A model generated the notes under the pieces. It searched no databases. It worked only from the letters and a program-made list of their open reading frames with translations, and was not told where the DNA came from. From UBA1858 sp964636225 (GTDB lineage Bacteria; Pseudomonadota; Gammaproteobacteria; UBA4575): a stretch of DNA of 60,753 nt. Of this stretch, positions 7,329-16,041 are shown piece by piece. The position numbers were made by a program, and so were the translations under genes. Location: positions 1 through 60,753 of the forward strand of contig CAZWQM010000010.1 of assembly GCA_964636225.1 (NCBI GenBank). Direction: 5' to 3'. Numbering within the stretch: the first letter of the stretch is position 1; every line of letters begins with the position of its first letter.

Positions 7329-8207
7329 CTAGAAATAATGAATGCCATCCCTGCGCTCATGAATCTCTGGTTTATGTTCTTCGGTGGCTTTACGCAATTT
7401 TGCTTCTACGCGAATTGCATCCATCAAATGTGAATCCGATATTTCAGGATAAAGCTGATAGAATCGGTCGACTTCCAATGCATGAGTGCGTGCATTGATT
7501 TCCAGCTGGCCACGCAATGATGGACTTAGGTTATGCAGCATTAACAGACGTGAAGATTGCCGATACAGATAACGCTGACATAATTCTGTAGCTTCTTCGT
7601 CCTGCCAGTCTTCTCTTATCATTAAAGATGGAAATGATTCATCGTGCGTATAGTTTCGAGTGAACCACTTTGCTTTGGGATTCCAGCCAGCACGTTCTGC
7701 AACCAGACGTTCCAGGCGATAGTTCACCGGCGCTGAAGCAGACGACGCTTCATCATCTGTTTTGTCTATAGGCATGACGGCAGCGGGTAATGCCGTCCAT
7801 TCAGGGCGTGCTGGATAAGCGTCCATTTGCTCTGCATTACAGCAGGAGAAAATCAATGCCAGCGGAGATTGATCTTGATTATCGAGTAGCCAGTATTCGT
7901 AACAATCCGCAGCGGGGAAGGGAAGCGAAATGTCAGCTAGAAAATCGGTTAATTCCAGAATTCTTGCATCAACGGTTTCTTTTTCATCCAGCAGTGAGCG
8001 TATTTTTTTTTGCTGAATAAGATGATTGCTGATAGTAACAGCGCGGCGATACGAGTGTTTAACTCCCAGTGTATCGTTACCCAAGTGTAAAAACTGTATC
8101 TCCCAGGTTTGTCCGTCTGCTGTTAATGCTCGAGCGCGTTCTGATTGGGCAATTTGTACCTGCCCGTAATAGGGTGGAAGGAGGCGCTGGGAGTATGTCT
8201 TAATCAT
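7329..8207 (-). CDS. Conserved protein of unknown function, coupled to the TPR gene
   Basis: 292 residues from ATG 8207 (MIKTYSQRLLPPYYGQ). The frame also allows TTG 8231, which would overlap the TPR gene stop at 8221; neither has a clear ribosome-binding site. Soluble, no signal peptide. The N-terminal half is strand-rich (VQIAQSERARALTADGQTW, WEIQFLHLGN), the C-terminal half helical and acidic. No family recognised. The start lies within about 15 nt of the end of the TPR gene, so the two are probably translated as a pair and act together. Confidence 0.6.
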   Translation of the reverse strand: MIKTYSQRLLPPYYGQVQIAQSERARALTADGQTWEIQFLHLGNDTLGVKHSYRRAVTISNHLIQQKKIRSLLDEKETVDARILELTDFLADISLPFPAADCYEYWLLDNQDQSPLALIFSCCNAEQMDAYPARPEWTALPAAVMPIDKTDDEASSASAPVNYRLERLVAERAGWNPKAKWFTRNYTHDESFPSLMIREDWQDEEATELCQRYLYRQSSRLLMLHNLSPSLRGQLEINARTHALEVDRFYQLYPEISDSHLMDAIRVEAKLRKATEEHKPEIHERRDGIHYF

Positions 8208-8220
8208 GGATACGCGGGCA

Positions 8221-9330
8221 TCATACCTCAAGTAAGTGGACCAGATCCTGGGACTGATCTCTTCGTTGTTCAGCCAGTTGTTGATAGTGAGTTAATTTTG
8301 CTGAGGCAAAGAGCTCGGCGATTTGATCAAATTCAGATGCGGCTTTTATAGCTAAATCCACATAATCAGATTCTTCGGCCAGTGCATGCATGGCAGAGGC
8401 GCGATTGGCAGTGACCATGGCCCATAGCATCGGGACGTCTTCTTTGAGCAGCACTTTTAGAGTGGCATCATAAATCGGGATAGACTCTTCAAGTGAGGCG
8501 ATGTCTTCTTCGTGCGTGCCCAATGACTGTAATGCGACGGCCAAATTGTTTTGCGTAATCGCCCAGGTATAAGCCGATTTGTCCGGTGTTCTTTTAGCCA
8601 TGGCATTGCGCATTACCACGACGGCCTGTTCAAGTGTGCGAGCTCCCTTGCGATGTGTGCCAAGCATACAAAGCACATTGCCCACACTGCATAATGTCGC
8701 GGCCCATAATTCTGGGTGTTCATCCTGCTTTAATGCCGTGGAAGCCTGTTTATAGGTATCGGCAGCCTGTTTAAGTAGCCTGGTATCATCTTCAAGCTGC
8801 CCAAGTGTTTGCAGAACAATACCCATGTGAAATTGAGTGGTGGCCCACTCCAATGGAGTCTCATTAAACGTGCGTGCCTGTAATGCCTGTTCATAGGACA
8901 TGGCTGCCTGCTCCAGGAAGTGAGAACTGCCACTGCGTTGTCCAATGAAACCCATAACATCACCGATGTTATGATGAATCGCAGACCACCTAGCAGGATC
9001 GTCCTGTTTCTCAACCATCATTTGCATACCCTGAAATAACTCAATGGCCTGTTGAAACACATGTGCGCCGCCTAAACGCAGTTCCTGAATATCCGCAGGG
9101 TCCTGTAAGGTATTTTGAGAATTGGCCCATTCGATCAGGGTTTCTTTGTTGGCTTTTAATTCAAAGAAAGTATTGTTGTAGCGATCAACGGCCTGTGTAA
9201 GTGCACCACGAACAGGAGAATCACTGTCCAGCAGTTCAATCAGGCCTTGAGCATTGGTGTCATGACGCCAGGCTATAGGGACCTCAAGGCCCGGAGTTAG
9301 CAGTATTTCCGCATACAGATTATTGGGCAT
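8221..9330 (-). CDS. Tetratricopeptide-repeat protein
   Basis: 369 residues, cytoplasmic. After an N-terminal part with RYNNTFFELKANKETLIEWA, several TPR-like helical pairs follow at intervals of about 50 residues, each with the core W-x-x-x-x-x-N/H-x-G-x-V/A-x-x-x-x-G (WSAIHHNIGDVMGFIG, WATTQFHMGIVLQTLG, WAATLCSVGNVLCMLG, WAITQNNLAVALQSLG). This longer repeat is of the kinesin-light-chain/CHAT-associated type and acts as a protein-binding scaffold. Partner unknown; the coupled gene 7329-8207 is the obvious candidate. It is not next to a CHAT protease or a nucleotide-binding NTPase. Confidence 0.75.
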   Translation of the reverse strand: MPNNLYAEILLTPGLEVPIAWRHDTNAQGLIELLDSDSPVRGALTQAVDRYNNTFFELKANKETLIEWANSQNTLQDPADIQELRLGGAHVFQQAIELFQGMQMMVEKQDDPARWSAIHHNIGDVMGFIGQRSGSSHFLEQAAMSYEQALQARTFNETPLEWATTQFHMGIVLQTLGQLEDDTRLLKQAADTYKQASTALKQDEHPELWAATLCSVGNVLCMLGTHRKGARTLEQAVVVMRNAMAKRTPDKSAYTWAITQNNLAVALQSLGTHEEDIASLEESIPIYDATLKVLLKEDVPMLWAMVTANRASAMHALAEESDYVDLAIKAASEFDQIAELFASAKLTHYQQLAEQRRDQSQDLVHLLEV

Positions 9331-9366
9331 GTATTGAGTTTGCTGTCTGACTATAGAATGACCGAG

Positions 9367-9906
9367 TTAATTGATTGGTTGTACGCGCTGATTAGAGCCA
9401 ACGATTTCACTGATGTCAGGTTCCGCGTCAAGTGGGCCCCCAGCCTCAATTTCTTCTTCGGTTGCATCGCGCACGTTGAGAATTTCAAGCTTGAAAATGA
9501 CTTCCCGCCCACACAATGGATTATTTCCGTCAATGGTGACAGACTTTTCATCAACCCGTGTCACCAGAAAAGATTTTGTTTGCCCCTGTTCATTTTCCAT
9601 CAATATGGACATGCCGACTTCCCGATACTCTTCCGGCACGTTGTCGATATGATCGGTAAATACCAGTGACTCATCACGCGGTCCATACAATTGATTGCAG
9701 TCGATAGGGACATCAATGATATCGCCGGGTACGCGACCTTCAAGCTCCGCCGTGACTTGAGGCGCCAGTGCTTCCGTGACTCCATGAATATAGCCAATTG
9801 GGAATTCGACTGTGGTAAGGACGGACTGCGTTTTTGAGTCGATGACACTGTACGTTAACTCAACATATTTACCGTCAGTGATCACTTGTTCGATAATTTC
9901 ACTCAT
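9367..9906 (-). CDS. FKBP-type peptidyl-prolyl cis-trans isomerase, SlyD-like
   Basis: 179 residues. FKBP fold with an IF (insert-in-flap) domain as in SlyD: VELTYSVIDSKTQSVL, FPIGYIHGVTEALAPQVT, LEGRVPGDIIDVPI, the inserted chaperone-type domain, then VTIDGNNPLCGREVIFKLEIL, the diagnostic SlyD ending. It lacks the long His/Cys-rich nickel-binding tail of E. coli SlyD; the tail is acidic instead (EEEIEAGGPLDAEPDISE). Catalyses Xaa-Pro isomerisation and acts as a folding helper in the cytoplasm. Ends 36 nt before the TPR gene, on the same strand. Confidence 0.85.
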   Translation of the reverse strand: MSEIIEQVITDGKYVELTYSVIDSKTQSVLTTVEFPIGYIHGVTEALAPQVTAELEGRVPGDIIDVPIDCNQLYGPRDESLVFTDHIDNVPEEYREVGMSILMENEQGQTKSFLVTRVDEKSVTIDGNNPLCGREVIFKLEILNVRDATEEEIEAGGPLDAEPDISEIVGSNQRVQPIN

Positions 9907-9954
9907 ATTTAATTTCCCGGACTGTTTTTTGTGTATCTATTATTTAAGTGGTTG

Positions 9955-10305
9955 TTAAAAAATAGATGCCGCAAAAATCTTAACTTCACCTTCTTCGTAT
10001 CCCAGTACCATGCGGCCTAGCCACTCGCCTTCTTTTTTAGTGCTTCTTACACGGTATAAAACGGTCACGTGTTCGCCTCGGCGTATAGTGCCGAGAAAGT
10101 CATAATTGGGATCGAGGTTTCTGGTTAATTCACTTTTGGCAAACTGTTTGCCCACTTCAACTTCGTTGAGACCATACATTAAATCATAAGAAAACTTTCG
10201 AATAAATTTGCCGTACTCACCCTCATTGGAATATTTGATAAGGTCATCCCACATTGGGTGGGCAATTTTAATGATTTCCTCTTCTGTCTGGTCAATTATG
10301 TTCAT
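9955..10305 (-). CDS. Protein of unknown function (nuclear-transport-factor-2-like size)
   Basis: 116 residues from ATG 10305 (MNIIDQTEEEIIKIAHPMW); the frame is open further up to 10365, but the added residues look non-coding. WDDLIKYSNEGEYGKFIRKFS at the start and YRVRSTKKEGEWLGRMVLGYE near the end resemble small cone-shaped SnoaL/NTF2-like proteins in length and layout, but this is only an impression. Weak ribosome-binding site. Separated from aprA by two hairpins, so it has its own promoter. Confidence 0.5.
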   Translation of the reverse strand: MNIIDQTEEEIIKIAHPMWDDLIKYSNEGEYGKFIRKFSYDLMYGLNEVEVGKQFAKSELTRNLDPNYDFLGTIRRGEHVTVLYRVRSTKKEGEWLGRMVLGYEEGEVKIFAASIF

Positions 10306-10351
10306 ATTAATTCTATGTCGAAATAGTGAGTTATATTTGTGTGTCCTGTAA

Positions 10352-10391
10352 TTAAAAAAGACCAACAGCGTCAGCGTTGATCTTTTTTAAT
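10352..10391. terminator. A/T-flanked hairpin between aprA and the gene at 9955
   Basis: Left arm TTAAAAAAGACCAAC and right arm GTTGATCTTTTTTAA pair over 14-15 bp with one mismatch around a short loop containing GCGTCAGC. Runs of A on one side and T on the other make it work on either strand. It is the second of two hairpins after aprA. Confidence 0.65.
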
Positions 10392-10404
10392 TACCTTAAA
10401 GAAG

Positions 10405-10438
10405 CGTCAAGGGCCATAAAAGTGAGTAGCCCTTGACG
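10405..10438 (-). terminator. Hairpin just downstream of aprA
   Basis: Perfect 10-bp arms CGTCAAGGGC (10405-10414) and GCCCTTGACG (10429-10438), 16 nt after the aprA stop, followed on the minus strand by CTTCTTT. Either a terminator or an mRNA-stabilising 3' stem ahead of the A/T-flanked terminator. Confidence 0.6.
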
Positions 10439-10453
10439 ATTGATTGCTACAGA

Positions 10454-12334
10454 CTATGCGGCATTTTCTTCTACATCACCGACCAGGTGATAACAAGGTG
10501 CCTTTTCCAGAGTGTATTCGCCTGTTTCCGGATCACGGCGTGAAACGGTGAGTACGTGCCAGTTCTGGTCATCCAGCTTCATTGCGTCACCACGATAGTA
10601 GTAACCGGGCCAGCGAGTTTCCTTGCGGAACAGGGTATGTTGCAATACGGCTTCTGAAGCAAGGTGACGATGCTTCAATTCCCATGCGCGTAGCAATTCA
10701 TGGATATTTTCAGCAGCGATCTTCTCAAGATCCTCTTCCAAAGTTTTCATCTTCTTCAGACCGATATTGAGTAGTTTCTCATTGGTCATGTAGCTGACAG
10801 TTACACCACCCCCGTATTCATCCATCAACTTCTGCAGGCGATCTAGTCCCTGACGTGGGTTGATATAATTAGGGTTAACGCTACCGGCGGTGATTTCGTT
10901 GCGGTATACCTTGTAATGCTCCAGTGGCTTGTAGATTTGCTCACGGCGTTTGTCAAGCTGCTGCTGTGAGACCTGTATTCCTTCGGCCTTGCCATCGTCA
11001 ATATATTTACATGCCGCTTTTGCAGCCAGACGACCTTCGGTGAAAGAGCCAGATGAGAATGCGTGAGGTGTTCCACCTACCGCATCACCCGCACCAAACA
11101 GACCTTCTACCGTAGTCATACGGTTGTAGCCCCAGTAATATTCTGGTGGAGATAAATCTTCCGGGCCAGAACACCATGCACCACAACCTGTAGCATGTGA
11201 ACCCATCACATAAGGCTCAGAAGTTGTCAGTTCGGGGTTTTCGTACTTGGGATCAACGTCTGTTGCCGCCCAAAGAACGGCCTGCCCTACCGTCATACCC
11301 AGGAAGTTGTGCCAGCCAATTTCTTCAAGATGGGGATCCTGGAAGGCTTCCATAGTAACCATGTGAATCGGACCGCGGCCGGCATTGACTTCTGAGATGA
11401 AGGCGTGATTACGCAAACAGGTCGGAATTGGTCGATGAGTTGCGTGTGAAAGTTCTGGATCGAGGTATTCCTTGCCCACCATCTCCTGAAGTTGTGGCCA
11501 CCACTTTGATTCATACTCTTCACCCATGCCATTCTGAGTGTAGGTCTTAAGATGCAGGAAGTATGCGCCTACCGGACCATAACCATCTTTAAATCGGGCT
11601 AATACGATGCGATTTTCCATTTGAGTCATTTTCGCACCGGCACCGATTAACAAACCATAGGCTGAGCCAGAGGACCAGGGTGCGTACCAGACACGACCCG
11701 CACCTTCACCTACCGAGCGAGGTTTGTAAATATTGGATGCGCCACCCGCAGCAACAATAACTGTTTTGGATTTAAACACATGGTAATCCCCGGTGCGGAC
11801 ATTGAAACCAACGGCACCCGCCACGCGGTTAGCTTTTGACTCATCCATTAAAAGGTGGGTTACACAGATACGATTGAACACTTTATCAGCGGACTTTTTC
11901 GCGGCTTCAGCCACAATTGGCTTATAAGATTCACCATGAATCATGATCTGCCAGCGGCCTTCACGTTGATAAGTACCCGTTTTAGGGTTGCGCATTAGAG
12001 GCAGTCCCCATTCTTCAAACTGGTGTACCGCCGAGTCAACGTGACGAGCCATATCAAACAGCAGATCCTCGCGGACCATGCCCATCAAATCGATCCGTGC
12101 ATAGCGTACGTGATCTTCAGGATTGTTTTCGCCAAAGCGTGTGCCCATGTAGCAGTTAATCGCATACAGGCCTTGTGCTACCGCGCCTGAACGATCAATG
12201 TTGGCTTTTTCAGCGATGACGATTTTCTTGTTTTTACCCCAGTAGCGCGCTTCAAAAGCGGCCCCGGTACCACCCAGACCGGCACCCGCGACAAGAATGT
12301 CGATGCCGTCTTCTACAACTGTTTTATAACCCAT
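10454..12334 (-). CDS. aprA: Adenylylsulfate reductase, alpha subunit
   Basis: 626 residues, family length. FAD-binding Rossmann motif GAGLGG at residues 17-22 after DILVAG, then the AprA-specific SGAVAQGLYAINCYMG, HGESYKPIVAE, ATGCGAWCSGPEDLSP, YYWGYNRMTTVEGLFGAGD and HRHLASEAVLQHTLFRKETRWPG (shown in parts). AprA holds FAD and, with AprB, interconverts sulfite plus AMP and APS; in a sulfur oxidiser it runs toward APS, in the cytoplasm. The ATG shares one base with the aprB stop (TAATG), so translation is coupled. Part of aprM-aprB-aprA. Confidence 0.98.
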   Translation of the reverse strand: MGYKTVVEDGIDILVAGAGLGGTGAAFEARYWGKNKKIVIAEKANIDRSGAVAQGLYAINCYMGTRFGENNPEDHVRYARIDLMGMVREDLLFDMARHVDSAVHQFEEWGLPLMRNPKTGTYQREGRWQIMIHGESYKPIVAEAAKKSADKVFNRICVTHLLMDESKANRVAGAVGFNVRTGDYHVFKSKTVIVAAGGASNIYKPRSVGEGAGRVWYAPWSSGSAYGLLIGAGAKMTQMENRIVLARFKDGYGPVGAYFLHLKTYTQNGMGEEYESKWWPQLQEMVGKEYLDPELSHATHRPIPTCLRNHAFISEVNAGRGPIHMVTMEAFQDPHLEEIGWHNFLGMTVGQAVLWAATDVDPKYENPELTTSEPYVMGSHATGCGAWCSGPEDLSPPEYYWGYNRMTTVEGLFGAGDAVGGTPHAFSSGSFTEGRLAAKAACKYIDDGKAEGIQVSQQQLDKRREQIYKPLEHYKVYRNEITAGSVNPNYINPRQGLDRLQKLMDEYGGGVTVSYMTNEKLLNIGLKKMKTLEEDLEKIAAENIHELLRAWELKHRHLASEAVLQHTLFRKETRWPGYYYRGDAMKLDDQNWHVLTVSRRDPETGEYTLEKAPCYHLVGDVEENAA

Positions 12335-12816
12335 TAGTAGTACACCCCTTCTTTCATTTTTAAGCCGTTAGATTCAAGCGTATGCAAACCGCCTTCGTCC
12401 ATACGAATGTATTTAGGCTCGTTATACAGTAATTGACTATCACGCATTTCCTGAGTGGGAGCCGCAACTTCGCTGAGTTGTGGAATCGCAGTACCCCATG
12501 GTTTGGTGGTAATCGGAGCAAGTAAATTCATGTCTTTCTTGCCATTACGGAATTTGATTCGCCAGGCGATTACACCTTTTTCTTCATCGCGAATTACCCG
12601 TACGGAGTGACCTAGCGGAGCAAAGTCTGCGTAGCCGCGCACATCAATCGCATGGTGTGGACAGGCTTTAACGCAGGAGTAGCACTCCCAGCACATGTTG
12701 GGTTCAATGTTGTAAGCACGTCGTGTTGTAGTGTCGATATGCATGATGTCTGACGGGCAGATATCCACGCAATGTCCACAGCCATCACAACGAGTCATAT
12801 ATACGAAAGTAGGCAT
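12334..12816 (-). CDS. aprB: Adenylylsulfate reductase, beta subunit (ferredoxin-like)
   Basis: 160 residues. Two [4Fe-4S] motifs: Cys 10, 13, 16, 20 (CDGCGHCVDICP) and Cys 42, 45, 48, 52 (CWECYSCVKACP), then the AprB tail that wraps AprA (RGYADFAPLGHSVRVIRDEE, IAWRIKFRNGKKDMNLLAPI). It passes electrons between the FAD of AprA and the membrane. Lies between aprM (39 nt upstream) and aprA (1-nt overlap). Confidence 0.98.
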   Translation of the reverse strand: MPTFVYMTRCDGCGHCVDICPSDIMHIDTTTRRAYNIEPNMCWECYSCVKACPHHAIDVRGYADFAPLGHSVRVIRDEEKGVIAWRIKFRNGKKDMNLLAPITTKPWGTAIPQLSEVAAPTQEMRDSQLLYNEPKYIRMDEGGLHTLESNGLKMKEGVYY

Positions 12817-12854
12817 ATTATTTCTCTCTCTTAAAAATTCGTTACAGGATAAAG

Positions 12855-13700
12855 TTAATAATGACTTGGAGCTTCACGCTTGATACCAGGCCCCATGTTG
12901 GGAGGGTTAGCACCCATATATTCCGGGATATCCGGATATTTGGCCTGTAAAGCCGGATCAGTCAAATCTCCCAATTCAGGCAGATTTTCGTAAGAGCCGT
13001 CAGCTTTGATAACACGTTTCTGGAATGCGGCAGCCGGCTTGAAGAACATATGGGCAAACTTAGACCAAAGAACCGTGCTAAACAGAATAGTGCTGGCAGC
13101 GATGAACAGTATGAAGGAAATCAGGTTCAGGAGTCCACCTGAAGATTGGGTTCCAGACCATAACAATGCAAACGTTCCCATGCTGAGTAACCCAAGAATG
13201 AATATGTCACCACGGCCATTAAAGTTGTACCACTTGACACCCTCTGATGCGACGTCAACACGGATGAAGAACCAGAACCAGTAACCGCCAAGACATAGCA
13301 TGATGGCGCCAATGTGCCATAGTGCAGTCAAAAGTATTGGTGCGGGTTTTGAGGTGAATTCAAAAATCAGACATACCGTGCTAGCTACAAAAATAATGAA
13401 TCCATACATAGTCAGGAGATGCGACAGACGACGACGCGTGCTGGCAAATTCGGATGAGGTAATGACTTCATTGGCGATGGTGGCAACAGCCAGTGACATC
13501 TTTTCTCCGCCGCTTACCGTCCGTTTTGCGTTTTTCTTGGCTTTTTCTGCATTTTCAAAGAAGTACTTGGCACTTTTTTTATGCATCATGTCCAGTATCG
13601 TGCCACCGACAACCAGAATAAACATGAGTACGACGTACCCCTGCATGATTTCGGGCGATATTAACGCCGAGAGTTCGGCGAAGGGGTTAGTATCAAACAT
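12855..13700 (-). CDS. aprM: AprM, membrane anchor/quinone-reactive partner of APS reductase
   Basis: 281 residues from ATG 13700 (MFDTNPFAEL), preceded by AGGAGG at 9-10 nt; the longer frame to 13769 is not needed. Five hydrophobic segments: GYVVLMFILVVGGTIL, LLTMYGFIIFVASTVCLIF, LLTALWHIGAIMLCLGGYWF, GDIFILGLLSMGTFALL and ILFIAASTILFSTVLW. The C-terminal tail (GDLTDPALQAKYPDIPEYMG) is cytoplasmic. AprM occurs beside aprBA in many sulfur oxidisers that lack qmoABC there and is thought to pass electrons from APS reductase to quinone. No qmo genes are present in this window. Confidence 0.93.
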   Translation of the reverse strand: MFDTNPFAELSALISPEIMQGYVVLMFILVVGGTILDMMHKKSAKYFFENAEKAKKNAKRTVSGGEKMSLAVATIANEVITSSEFASTRRRLSHLLTMYGFIIFVASTVCLIFEFTSKPAPILLTALWHIGAIMLCLGGYWFWFFIRVDVASEGVKWYNFNGRGDIFILGLLSMGTFALLWSGTQSSGGLLNLISFILFIAASTILFSTVLWSKFAHMFFKPAAAFQKRVIKADGSYENLPELGDLTDPALQAKYPDIPEYMGANPPNMGPGIKREAPSHY

Positions 13701-14188
13701 TATATTTGGCCTCCTGAGTATAATGTTGTTCTTATTGTGTTTTTGAGTTTGATGCCGATTGCGGCACAACTCAACAAAAATTAAGTTATGGAGTAGTTAG
13801 GTAAATTTATGGGTGTGATTATTGACCACTTTTAAATAGCTGGCTGTTCTTATGTGACATTTTTGCTGAGCTATATAATAGTATAAAAAAGCATGATTGT
13901 TTAATAATAATATTGGTAATTTAGTATTATCTAATATAGGTACACGTGCTTTCACACATCGCAAATAGCTATTTTTCTTATGCGAGGAATGGCTCTTCTT
14001 GATTATCTGTTTGCGGGTGAGTGGTGATTGGCGCATATGTATTGCTGGACCTGCGTTTGACAGAAAGTTTGGACTTCGCATTGGAGGGTATTTATTGGAA
14101 TATCCTAATCTATGTATGTGTTTTAAAAGATCGAATTGTAAAATGCTCTTAAAGAGACAAATACAGAAAGATAAATGCGTATAGTCAT
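13701..14188. other. Intergenic region between aprM and the HPP gene
   Basis: 488 bp with no supported gene. It is AT-rich in the middle and must hold the divergent aprMBA and HPP promoters. A small palindrome TGCCG-ATTG-CGGCA (13752-13765) lies about 55 bp before aprM and could be an operator. Open frames here (e.g. 13999-14184) lack ribosome-binding sites and protein-like composition. Confidence 0.5.
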
Positions 14189-14740
14189 ATGAAGTTCATC
14201 GAGGCATATCTGGAAAAAATGCGTGGGGGTAAAGAGCCGCCTACACGAGCACCCTGGCATGAGGTTTTCTGGTCTGCACTGGGTGCGTTTATTGGCATTT
14301 ATTCGGTATATGCTATTGGTCATTTCCAGCAGTTAAAGCTTGTCGATTCGCTTTTTCTAGTGGGTTCTTTTGGTGCCAGTGCGGTACTGCTGTACGGTGT
14401 TCCAAATAGTCCGTTTTCTCAGCCGCGAAATTTAGTAGGCGGGCATATCGTATCCGCATTGACCGGTGTCACATGTGCCTTGTTGCTGGTTGATATTCCC
14501 GAAATTGCCGCGGCAACAGCGGTTGCCATGGCGTTATTCTTTATGCACCTGACGCGTACAATTCATCCTCCAGGGGGAGCTACCGCATTAATCGCTGTAA
14601 TAGGCAGCGAGTCTATTCACAGCATGTCTTACAAGTATGCGCTTACTCCTATTGCCAGCGGAGCGGTGATTATGCTGGTAGTGGCGGTCTTGATTAATAA
14701 CCTTTCTCCATACAGGCGTTATCCTCAGTACTGGTTTTAG
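14189..14740 (+). CDS. HPP family integral membrane protein
   Basis: 183 residues with five hydrophobic segments. The family signature HPPGGATAL is at about residues 128-136, after LFFMHLTRTI; SFGASAVLLYGVPNSPFSQPRN is also typical. Some HPP proteins transport nitrite across plastid membranes; bacterial members are mostly uncharacterised. Starts at ATG 14189 without a clear ribosome-binding site and ends at a TAG 3 nt before the assembly gap, so it is complete. Confidence 0.88.
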   Translation: MKFIEAYLEKMRGGKEPPTRAPWHEVFWSALGAFIGIYSVYAIGHFQQLKLVDSLFLVGSFGASAVLLYGVPNSPFSQPRNLVGGHIVSALTGVTCALLLVDIPEIAAATAVAMALFFMHLTRTIHPPGGATALIAVIGSESIHSMSYKYALTPIASGAVIMLVVAVLINNLSPYRRYPQYWF

Positions 14741-14743
14741 TGA

Positions 14744-14843
14744 NNNNNNNNNNNNNNNNNNNNNNNNNNNNNNNNNNNNNNNNNNNNNNNNNNNNNNNNN
14801 NNNNNNNNNNNNNNNNNNNNNNNNNNNNNNNNNNNNNNNNNNN
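14744..14843. other. Assembly gap (100 N)
   Basis: Exactly 100 N, the convention for a scaffold join of unknown length. It removes the start of the mechanosensitive-channel gene and possibly other genes between it and the HPP gene, so adjacency across this point is not proved. Confidence 0.98.
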
Positions 14844-15477
14844 TGCGGTTGGAATTGATTTAACTGCATTTGCTGTGCTCGGTGGCGCTATTGGTGTGGG
14901 TATCGGTTTTGGTCTGCAAAAGATTTTCTCCAATCTTATTTCGGGTTTTATCCTGTTGCTGGATAAGTCGATTAAACCCGGAGATACCATTATTGTTGAA
15001 GGCAGTTACGGACGGGTAGATACGTTAAGCGCCAGATATGTTTCGGTCATTACACGAGATGGTATTGAGCATCTGGTGCCTAATGAAGAAATGATTGTAA
15101 ACCGTGTCGAGAACTGGTCCTATAGCCATAATAATGTACGCTTAAGAATCCCTGTGGGGGTGCACTATAATTCGAATGTGAGAAAAGCCATTGAGCTTTG
15201 TCTGCAGGCTGCTGATGAAACCGAGCGTGTTTTGAAATCACCCAAACCTGCCTGTTTACTGAAAGGCTTTGGCGATAGTTCGGTTGATCTCGAAATAAGA
15301 ATTTGGGTGCGTGACCCGATGAACGGCTGCTCCAATGTCAAAAGCCAAGTATTGCTTAGTGTCTGGGACAAGTTTCATGAACACAATATAGAAATCCCTT
15401 ACCCGCAAAGAGATTTGCACTTAAGGTCAGTCTCGGAAAGTACTGTCTTTGTATTGCAACCAACATCTAAGCCTTAA
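14844..15477 (+). CDS. MscS-family mechanosensitive channel (5' end lost in the gap)
   Basis: Only the C-terminal 211 residues remain. They begin inside the pore helix (GIDLTAFAVLGGAIGVGIGFGLQ) and run through the MscS signature NLISGFILLLDKSIKPGDTI, the beta domain (GRVDTLSARYVSVITRDG, LVPNEEMIVNRVENWSYS) and the alpha/beta domain to the stop. MscS channels in the inner membrane release solutes on osmotic downshock. The N-terminal membrane region, which decides between small MscS and larger types, is missing. Confidence 0.9.
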
Positions 15478-15597
15478 GCGGCACGAAGTATAGTATTTGG
15501 GTTGCAATGCTTCGTAAATATCCTCTTGGGTATTGCGGAATTAAAATGATTGTTTAAAGACTTGAATTTTAGTTGATTGGCACTATCTAAGTCATTA

Positions 15598-15795
15598 ATG
15601 GTGACTATAAATCTGGATAGAATTATGGAAGACGGATACTTGCTACTAGAACAGGGTGATGAGGGCAACGCTTATTATCTGGCTGTAACTAAGAGCGGAG
15701 CGCTTTATTACAACGCAGCAAATGTGAATTCTGGTGAACAGGGAGACTGGAAGCTGCTGAGTGTGGACTCTGATACGATGGAGACCGTTCATTAA
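15598..15795 (+). CDS. Small protein of unknown function
   Basis: 65 residues from ATG 15598, or 56 from ATG 15625, which has GGATAG 4-5 nt upstream. Acidic and soluble: MEDGYLLLEQGDEGNAYYL, VTKSGALYYNAANV, WKLLSVDSDTMETVH. Composition looks coding and beta-rich, but no family is recognised. Stands alone between mscS and the DMT gene; the 246 bp after it show nothing clear. Confidence 0.45.
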   Translation: MVTINLDRIMEDGYLLLEQGDEGNAYYLAVTKSGALYYNAANVNSGEQGDWKLLSVDSDTMETVH

Positions 15796-16041
15796 TTATG
15801 TAACTTCATACGCTGCCCTGAAGAATTATTAGGCTCCTTTCGATGTGCTATGAGATGTAATGCATTTACATCTATGAATACTCAGCAAATTTTCCAGCAA
15901 GACTCATAGATTAAGTTAATATTAAGTACTTCGCTTGTTTAGATATATCATTTATTGCTTCTTTCTGAAAGCGGATATCTACGAGGCGTTCAGTTACCGT
16001 TAAAATAAAGCAGTTCCTATCAAATATACAGGGAGTAAAAC

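Noticed and set aside
13797..14184. Open frames on both strands in the aprM-HPP gap
   Set aside because: Short, low-complexity or cysteine-rich translations without ribosome-binding sites; probably intergenic.
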